Positions 14,608 through 19,912 of a DNA stretch of 19,912 bases are shown piece by piece. The number at the start of each line of letters is the position of its first letter. Within the stretch, counting starts at the first letter, position 1. The notes beneath the pieces were generated by a model that searched no databases, was not told where the DNA came from, and saw nothing but the letters and a program-made list of their open reading frames with translations. This DNA comes from Oscillospiraceae bacterium (GTDB taxonomy: Bacteria > Bacillota > Clostridia > Oscillospirales > Ruminococcaceae): positions 1 to 19,912 of the forward strand of contig JAITFV010000313.1 in the NCBI GenBank assembly GCA_031281115.1, written 5' to 3'. The translations under genes were made by a program, and so were the position numbers.

Positions 14608-16026
14608 ATGCAGAATAATACGAGAAAAAGTGAAGAAAAACGAGTAATGCCGCCGACTTCGCCCGAGAGGGAAGCGAGGTTGGCGGAAGCGCGCGCTCAT
14701 GAAGAAAAATTGAAAGACCGTGAACACCGCATTAAATTTAAACGCTCTGCACCAAATCATTCAAGAAAAATATCTTTTACCCCCGCTCCTTCCGGCGCGG
14801 CTGCGATAATACCGCCGAAAGAAATGCGAAAAAAGGTAAAAAAACGTGTGAAAACACAGAAAGAACGTCTCGCAAGGTTCGATTTCCCCTTCTTTACAAT
14901 AGTTATAGTTTTGCTCGCATTCGGGATTGTAACGATGTTTTCGGCAAGCTATGCGTTCGCGTTCCGCGAACACGGCAACAGCTACTTTTTTATAACGAGG
15001 CAGCTTTGGTTCATCGGGGGGGGGCTTGCCGCGATGATGATTTTATCACGTATTAGTTATCGTTTTATGCTTAATAAATATTTGATTCGTTTTGGTGCCG
15101 GGGCAACGCTCGGTGTTATGGCTTTTGTTGCGCTCGCAGGGCAGACTCAGGGCGGCGCGGGTCGCTGGCTCGATATAGGCGGTACGATGGTGCAGCCGTC
15201 CGAGGTATTAAAATTCGCAGTAATCGTTGTGTTTGCATATTGGATTCATGAAAATCATCATATGTTCGGGGATACTACGCGGCTCATTGACGAAAACGGC
15301 AAAGAGCGTGGCTTCACCCGCGGGTTTAAGCAGGGCTTTTTGCCGATGTTGATTTTCTTAATCGTCTCGTGTGTATTAATGCTGGCACAACCGCACTTAT
15401 CCGGCGCGATTATAGTATTTATGATAGGTTTTATAATGATGTTCATCGGAGATTGCAAAATCAGGCATATAATACTGGCACTTACAGTATTCGTTGCGTT
15501 TGCGGCTGCGGGAATTTCAATGCTCGAAGCGGCAGGGTATGACTATTTCAGCTCACGGATTTTGAGCTGGCAGAACCCTGAAGCCGATATAAGAGGTGAC
15601 ACTTTCCAAACCTATCAATCGCTGATAACAATAGGTTCGGGCGGATGGTTCGGGCTCGGGCTCGGAAACTCAAGGCAGAAGTTCGCTTATCTCCCAGCCT
15701 CGCATAACGACTTCATCTTCTCTATTATCTGCGAGGAACTCGGATTTATCGGCGCGATTGTAGTTATACTGCTGTTTGTGTTGTTTGTGGCGCGCGGGTT
15801 TTACATCGCTGTCTGTGCGCGGGATAAATTCGGGATGATGCTCGCGGCGGGAATCACGTCGCAGCTCGGGGTTCAGGCGCTGCTTAACATCGGTGTTGTT
15901 ACAAATGCTGTTCCGAATACCGGCATTTCCTTGCCGTTTTTCAGTTACGGCGGCTCGGCGCTGATGATGCAGCTTGCGGGAATCGGGGTTGTGCTTAATA
16001 TTTCGAGGAAAGCGGCGATTGAGTAG
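14608..16026 (+). CDS. ftsW: FtsW/SpoVE-type lipid II glycan polymerase (SEDS family)
   Basis: A SEDS-family glycosyltransferase that polymerises lipid II at the septum with its partner class B PBP, here probably the SpoVD-like protein encoded upstream. Seen: the first membrane helix FFTIVIVLLAFGIVTMFSASYA, the extracellular motif RWLDIGGTMVQPSE, the catalytic-loop motif PASHNDFIF with Asp368 and then CEELGFIGA, and the C-terminal signature NTGISLPFFSYGGSALM. Residues 1-90 form a long, strongly basic cytoplasmic extension (runs such as KKVKKRVKTQKER) that makes the protein 472 aa compared with the usual 370-400. The first ATG, 14608, has AGAAGGA at 9 bases; ATG 14647 would remove only 13 residues. 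A run of nine G at 15016-15024 lies inside the coding sequence. Confidence 0.95.
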   Translation: MQNNTRKSEEKRVMPPTSPEREARLAEARAHEEKLKDREHRIKFKRSAPNHSRKISFTPAPSGAAAIIPPKEMRKKVKKRVKTQKERLARFDFPFFTIVIVLLAFGIVTMFSASYAFAFREHGNSYFFITRQLWFIGGGLAAMMILSRISYRFMLNKYLIRFGAGATLGVMAFVALAGQTQGGAGRWLDIGGTMVQPSEVLKFAVIVVFAYWIHENHHMFGDTTRLIDENGKERGFTRGFKQGFLPMLIFLIVSCVLMLAQPHLSGAIIVFMIGFIMMFIGDCKIRHIILALTVFVAFAAAGISMLEAAGYDYFSSRILSWQNPEADIRGDTFQTYQSLITIGSGGWFGLGLGNSRQKFAYLPASHNDFIFSIICEELGFIGAIVVILLFVLFVARGFYIAVCARDKFGMMLAAGITSQLGVQALLNIGVVTNAVPNTGISLPFFSYGGSALMMQLAGIGVVLNISRKAAIE

Positions 16027-16061
16027 GGGAATAAAATGCAGGGAAGGAGTAGTTACGAATA

Positions 16062-17168
16062 ATGAGAGCAATCATCGCTGCCGGCGGCTCCGCGGGACAC
16101 GTAAACCCCGGACTCGCCATAGCCGACAAAATAAAGGAAGTCTATCCCGGCGATGAGAGCGCGGTGCTTTTTATCGGCACACCCGGCGGCATGGAGGCAA
16201 AGCTCGTAAAAGAAGCCGGGTATAACTTTGCACCGATTAAAATGGCAGGCTTACAGAGAAGTCTGTCGCCGAAAAATATAATCAGAAACATAAAAGCAGC
16301 GCACCTTTATCTTCACGCCGGGAGAAGAGCGCGGGCTATAATCAAAAAATTTAAGCCCGATGTTGTAATCGGCGCGGGTGCGTATGTTTCTGTTCCTGTT
16401 ATAAAAGCCGCCGCCGGAATGAGAATCAAAACCGCTGTTCACGAGAGCAATTCTTATCCCGGCATGGCTGTAAAAATGCTGTCGAAGTATGTTGATAAGA
16501 TTTTTGCGGCTGATGAAGATGTGAAAAAGAAGATTCCGTACCCCGAAAAGTGCGTAATTACAGGGAATCCGCTACGAACAAACTTAAAGTTTGAAGACCG
16601 CGAAGCTGCACGTAAAAAACTCGGCTTACCGGAAGGGCTGACGATTTTGTCGTCGGGCGGGAGCAACGGTTCAAAAGCGATAACAGAAGCCGTAATCGCG
16701 CTGCTCGCCTGGGAAAAGGAAGCCGGAAATATTAATCATATTCATTCCTACGGACGAAAGAGGGGAAATCCGTTTGAGGGGCTTGAACTTAACCCCGAAC
16801 GCACTATTATAAAAGAGTATATTGATAATATGTACACCTGCCTTTCAGCGGCAGACCTGGTAATTTCGCGCTCGGGTTCAATGAGCCAGACGGAAACAAA
16901 GGCGGCGGGGCGCGCTTCGGTGCAGATTCCGTGGGCAGGCTCGGCGGAATATCACCAGTACTATAATGCACTCTCAATGGTGAATAAAGGTGCGGCTGTA
17001 ATGATAGAAGACAAAGACTTATCGCCGAAGAAATTAGTCGAGGTTGTGTCAAGGTTATGCCAAACTCCCGGAAAACTGCGGGAAATGGAAATCCGCGCAA
17101 AAGAAATGTCCTCGGATTACGCAGCGGATAAGATTTTAGGAGAAGTGTTAGATTTAATTAAAAAGTAG
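16062..17168 (+). CDS. murG: MurG, lipid II-forming GlcNAc transferase
   Basis: A peripheral membrane glycosyltransferase (GT28, GT-B fold) that moves GlcNAc from UDP-GlcNAc to lipid I, producing lipid II. Seen: the N-terminal glycine loop AAGGSAGHVNPGLAIA (residues 6-21), the second conserved loop VIGAGAYVSVPV, the HESNSYPGMA segment, SSGGSNG at 197-203 (most relatives have GGSQG), and the donor-binding SRSGSMSQTE block followed by IPWAGSAEYHQYYNA. At 368 aa it is of normal length. AAGGAG lies shortly before ATG 16062. It follows ftsW directly, the usual order in this cluster, so lipid II synthesis and polymerisation would be co-expressed. Confidence 0.95.
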   Translation: MRAIIAAGGSAGHVNPGLAIADKIKEVYPGDESAVLFIGTPGGMEAKLVKEAGYNFAPIKMAGLQRSLSPKNIIRNIKAAHLYLHAGRRARAIIKKFKPDVVIGAGAYVSVPVIKAAAGMRIKTAVHESNSYPGMAVKMLSKYVDKIFAADEDVKKKIPYPEKCVITGNPLRTNLKFEDREAARKKLGLPEGLTILSSGGSNGSKAITEAVIALLAWEKEAGNINHIHSYGRKRGNPFEGLELNPERTIIKEYIDNMYTCLSAADLVISRSGSMSQTETKAAGRASVQIPWAGSAEYHQYYNALSMVNKGAAVMIEDKDLSPKKLVEVVSRLCQTPGKLREMEIRAKEMSSDYAADKILGEVLDLIKK

Positions 17169-17245
17169 TACACACCCTGCGATAACACAAATTCTTCAAA
17201 AAGCATATTATAAAACGTAATGCTATTTTGAAAGGTTGTGTTGGC

Positions 17246-18520
17246 GTGGCGGTTAAAAAAGGCACCCCGAAGATTGTAATACAGGGCGGGGGCAGGTTAG
17301 CGGGAGAACTCAGCGTACAAGGAGCAAAGAACAGTATTCTGCCGTTATTATCGGCAACAGTGCTTTGTCAGGGAGAATCTGTTTTACATAATTGTCCGAA
17401 TTTATCAGACGCGGATGCCGCGTGCAGAATACTTAACTGTCTCGGGTGTAAATGCGCGAGAGAGGGAAAAAGTATCTCGGTTAACTCAAAAGAAGTTTTA
17501 AATACCGATGTGCCGAAAGATTTAATGCGCGAGATGCGCTCCTCCATAGTCTTTCTCGGTGCGATTCTCGGGAGAACGCACCAGTGCAAGCTCACGTTCC
17601 CGGGCGGGTGCGAACTCGGTCCGAGGCCTATAGATTTGCATGTAATGGCACTCCGCAAGATGGGTGTAAACATAGAAGAAAAAGGCGGCTTTTTAAATTG
17701 CAATGCGCCGAAAGGTATTCAAGGCGCGAATATCTCATTAGCACTGCCGTCAGTCGGCGCAACAGAGAATATAATTTTAGCGGCTGTCACGGCAAAAGGT
17801 ACGACCGAGATTCATAATGCCGCGCGCGAACCTGAAATTACCGACCTCGCAGAATTTCTTAACAAATGCGGCGCGAAAATCTCCGGCGCGGGTACGGGAA
17901 CGGTTATAATCGAGGGTGTCGAGCAGCTTGGCGGAGCCGAGCATACGGTTATTTCCGACAGAATTGTCGCCGCTACATATCTTTGCTGCGCGGCGATTAC
18001 GAGAGGTGAATTAGTTCTTAAAAACGTTGATTACAGGCACATCAGCGCAGTTCTGCCTGTCTTAGAGCAGATGGGGTGCAGAATTTATACCTACGATGAT
18101 AACAAAATATATATCAACGCTAAAAAGCAGCTCCGCGCACCTTATAAAATTACAACCTCGGCTCACCCCGGCTTCCCGACTGACGCACAGCCTATGTTTA
18201 TGGCATTAGCTTCAACTTTGGAAGGTACAACGATGTTTGTTGAAACGATATTTGATAATCGTTTCCGGCATGCGGAGGGGTTTTCCCGGCTGGGGGCGAA
18301 AATTACCGTCAGTGACCGTGTGGCTGTTGTTGAAGGCACGGATAAGCTCACTGGCGCAGACTTGGAAGCGACGGACCTTAGAGGCGGCGCGGCTTTAATA
18401 ACTGCTGCACTCTTCGCGCAAAAAACAAGCACAATCACCGGAATCACGCATATAGACAGAGGTTACGATGATATAGTGGGGAATTTGAAAAAAATCGGAG
18501 CGAATATAAAAAATGCATAA
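17246..18520 (+). CDS. murA: UDP-N-acetylglucosamine 1-carboxyvinyltransferase MurA
   Basis: Catalyses the first committed step of peptidoglycan synthesis, enolpyruvyl transfer from PEP to UDP-GlcNAc, in the cytoplasm. The start is set at GTG 17246 (424 aa): AAAGG at 17231-17235 sits about 10 bases upstream and the protein then begins like typical MurA; the in-frame TTG 17228 would include that site. Seen: QGAKNS with catalytic Lys28, RSSIVFLGAILGR, and the active-site loop PGGCELGPRPIDLH with Cys122, the residue alkylated by fosfomycin, so intrinsic target-based resistance is not expected. Later motifs include SVGATENI, DRIVAATYLC and the C-terminal DLRGGAALI and HIDRGYDDI. Clostridia often carry two MurA paralogues; this is the dcw-linked one. 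Confidence 0.95.
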   Translation: MAVKKGTPKIVIQGGGRLAGELSVQGAKNSILPLLSATVLCQGESVLHNCPNLSDADAACRILNCLGCKCAREGKSISVNSKEVLNTDVPKDLMREMRSSIVFLGAILGRTHQCKLTFPGGCELGPRPIDLHVMALRKMGVNIEEKGGFLNCNAPKGIQGANISLALPSVGATENIILAAVTAKGTTEIHNAAREPEITDLAEFLNKCGAKISGAGTGTVIIEGVEQLGGAEHTVISDRIVAATYLCCAAITRGELVLKNVDYRHISAVLPVLEQMGCRIYTYDDNKIYINAKKQLRAPYKITTSAHPGFPTDAQPMFMALASTLEGTTMFVETIFDNRFRHAEGFSRLGAKITVSDRVAVVEGTDKLTGADLEATDLRGGAALITAALFAQKTSTITGITHIDRGYDDIVGNLKKIGANIKNA

Positions 18521-18537
18521 CCCGAAAGGACGTAAAA

Positions 18538-19443
18538 ATGCCTGAGTTCACCGAACCGAGGCGGCGTAAACCGAAGCCCGAAAAACCTCCGAAGCCGGCA
18601 AGAGTACCAAAGGAATCCAAAGCACCGAAAATTCAAAAAAAACCGAAACCCAAAACAGGGATGAACGGCTCTGTCCGTTCGCAAAGAGCGCAAAAGCCGC
18701 CAAGAGCAAAAAAGCCAAAGCAACGCCGCAGGCAAAACATGGCAATCTACTACGTCATGTTTTTTCTCGTTACCGCAACGATTATGGCGATTCTGTCGGC
18801 TACGGTTCTGTTTAACTTAGAAGAAATCGCAGTCGAAGGCGAAAGCATTTATACAAGCAGGGAGATTATTGACGTTTCCGGTATACACGCAGGCGTGAAC
18901 CTACCGCGTTTCAATGCCGAATACAGCAGATTCAGAATAATAAACAGTCTTGTTTATATAGATGACGTGGTGATAAAAAAAGCGATTTTTTCAAACAGGA
19001 TTACAATAACGGTTATAGGCGCGATAGAAATGGCGGGAATTGCGCACGAGGGTCTTTTTTATACAATCTCGAGGAACGGCAGAATCTTGGAAACTACACG
19101 CACAAACCGCACAAACATCGCAGTTTACGGTTTTGAAGCAGATGAGCCTATCGTCGGGGGGTACATCAGGTCAACAGAGGACAGAAAAACCGAACTCGTT
19201 TTTATTCTTATTAAGGCAGCTGAGGACGCAGGGCTCATCGGCATCGTTGACATAGATATTACCGACCACCTCGATATAAAGATGAATTATATGGACAGAA
19301 TTATTCTCCATATCGGACCCGCGGCAGAACTTGAACAAAAGCTGCGTGCCGCCGCCCATATCCTTGAAAACGAGATTGCAGGCAACGAACAGGGTACGCT
19401 GCTCCTCTTAAATCCGTTACAAGTAGTTTTTTCGCCCGAATAA
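18538..19443 (+). CDS. ftsQ: FtsQ/DivIB cell division protein with POTRA domain
   Basis: A bitopic divisome protein that holds FtsL and DivIC/FtsB. The 301-aa protein has a long cytoplasmic tail (residues 1-68) very rich in Pro, Lys and Arg, a membrane helix at about 69-92, then the POTRA domain starting NLEEIAVEGESIYTSREIIDVSGIHAGVNL (shown as two halves in the family: an IAVEG strand, then the SREII helix), and a beta domain with the I-x-x-R-N-G-R-I-L-E pattern typical of FtsQ. AAAGGA precedes ATG 18538, and the gene follows murA by 17 bases. Sequence beyond the POTRA domain is weakly conserved in the family, so the name rests on topology, the POTRA pattern and position before ftsZ. Confidence 0.92.
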   Translation: MPEFTEPRRRKPKPEKPPKPARVPKESKAPKIQKKPKPKTGMNGSVRSQRAQKPPRAKKPKQRRRQNMAIYYVMFFLVTATIMAILSATVLFNLEEIAVEGESIYTSREIIDVSGIHAGVNLPRFNAEYSRFRIINSLVYIDDVVIKKAIFSNRITITVIGAIEMAGIAHEGLFYTISRNGRILETTRTNRTNIAVYGFEADEPIVGGYIRSTEDRKTELVFILIKAAEDAGLIGIVDIDITDHLDIKMNYMDRIILHIGPAAELEQKLRAAAHILENEIAGNEQGTLLLLNPLQVVFSPE

Positions 19444-19517
19444 CATATATATCGGGGGTCTCGAAAATAAAAAACACAAAATAAATGGTTTTTTAAAAAA
19501 TATTTTCTAAAAACCTA

Positions 19518-19546
19518 TTGATATTTTCTTCCAAATCTGCTACAAT
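19518..19546 (+). promoter_or_regulatory. Near-consensus extended -10 promoter of ftsZ
   Basis: TTGATA at 19518-19523 and TACAAT at 19541-19546 are separated by exactly 17 bp, and TG at 19538-19539 gives an extended -10. Predicted transcription starts about 24 bases before ATG 19577, leaving room for the AGGAGA ribosome binding site only. This gives ftsZ its own supply independent of the upstream cluster. Confidence 0.87.
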
Positions 19547-19576
19547 AGATTTAATAGTGTATAAGGAGATGTAAAA

Positions 19577-19912
19577 ATGGCGATTTTCTATGATGAAGAC
19601 GGCTTTGCTGAGGAGCTGACAGACGAACTTGATAACAATTCAGTGTACGACGTAAATATAAAAGTATTCGGGATTGGCGGCGGCGGTTGCAATGCTCTTG
19701 AGCATATGGCGAAGTGCGGTATTCCGGGCGTGGAATACATAGCTGTCAATACCGATGTGCCTGCTTTGCGCTCTAAGGATAAGAACCTTATGAGACGTTT
19801 GCAAATCGGAAAAAAAACCACAAAAGGGCGCGGCGCGGGCGGAGACCCCAATATAGGTGCGGAATCCGCGCACGAGGGCCGCGAAGAAATCGAAAAAGCC
19901 CAAAACGGGGCG
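19577..19912 (+). CDS. ftsZ: FtsZ tubulin-like cell division GTPase, N-terminal 112 residues (3' end outside window)
   Basis: Polymerises into the Z ring that places the septum. The frame opens at ATG 19577 with AGGAGA upstream and runs without a stop to the window edge. Seen: IKVFGIGGGGCNALEHM (from residue 28), where most FtsZ have a glycine-rich nucleotide loop with N or G in place of this Cys; GVEYIAVNTDVPAL; LQIGKKTTKGRGAGGDPNIGAESAHE, the standard FtsZ segment after strand S3; and EIEKAQNGA. The tubulin signature GGGTGTG lies beyond the window. Residues 1-27 form an acidic tail longer than the 10-15 residues usual before this point. No ftsA separates it from ftsQ. Confidence 0.96.
   Translation, partial: MAIFYDEDGFAEELTDELDNNSVYDVNIKVFGIGGGGCNALEHMAKCGIPGVEYIAVNTDVPALRSKDKNLMRRLQIGKKTTKGRGAGGDPNIGAESAHEGREEIEKAQNGA

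Noticed and set aside
19487..19515. Inverted GGTTTTT/AAAAACC pair after ftsQ as a terminator
   Set aside because: The stem is only 7 bp and mostly A-T with a 15-base loop, and no T tract follows; it overlaps the approach to the ftsZ promoter.
1..19912. CRISPR arrays, tRNA or rRNA genes, transposases, integrases and attachment sites
   Set aside because: No regularly spaced repeats, RNA gene folds or recombinase motifs were seen, and the genes form an uninterrupted housekeeping order apart from the SF2-GHKL pair.

Overview
The window reads as a contiguous stretch of chromosome from a Gram-positive, diaminopimelate-type Firmicute, most likely a clostridial (Oscillospirales/Ruminococcaceae-like) bacterium. 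Three things point there: dcw (division and cell wall) gene order, an FtsI that looks like the sporulation/division PBP SpoVD with C-terminal PASTA domains, and a MurE carrying the DNPR signature of the meso-diaminopimelate-adding enzymes. The species is an inference; nothing in the window names it. All confident genes are on the + strand and packed with gaps mostly under 125 bp.

Region 1 (1-7224) looks like one transcription unit that ends at a strong intrinsic terminator (7192-7224). It holds the 3' end of triosephosphate isomerase, a 76-aa DUF4177-like small protein, cofactor-independent phosphoglycerate mutase (gpmI), and then two large unfamiliar genes. These encode a short SNF2/SF2-helicase-like protein with an intact Walker A but an altered Walker B, and a 1028-aa protein with an N-terminal sacsin/NOV-type GHKL (Hsp90-like) ATPase and a four-cysteine cluster near its C-terminus. 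This SF2-like plus sacsin-like pair, 20 bp apart and sitting between glycolysis and cell-division genes, is the best candidate for an undescribed system. Its function cannot be read from sequence.

Region 2 (7282-19443) is the dcw cluster. It starts with a consensus-like extended -10 promoter followed by three GTG-centred boxes at 10-bp spacing, the expected autoregulatory operator for MraZ. The order is mraZ, rsmH, ftsL, spoVD/ftsI, murE, mraY, ftsW, murG, murA, ftsQ. The products methylate 16S rRNA (RsmH), make UDP-MurNAc-tripeptide (MurA, MurE), build lipid I and lipid II (MraY, MurG), polymerise and cross-link septal peptidoglycan (FtsW, SpoVD/FtsI) and scaffold the divisome (FtsL, FtsQ). 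murD and murF, usually in this cluster, are absent. The gaps rsmH-ftsL, ftsL-spoVD, spoVD-murE and mraY-ftsW contain palindromes or hairpins that are not obvious terminators.

Region 3 (19444-19912) has a second near-consensus extended -10 promoter followed by the 5' end of ftsZ, which runs off the window edge. No ftsA lies between ftsQ and ftsZ. No tRNA, rRNA, CRISPR array, insertion sequence or integrase was seen. No gap exceeds 300 bp; the longest are 7148-7365 (terminator, promoter and operator) and 8725-8908 (hairpins and an A-rich hexamer repeat).
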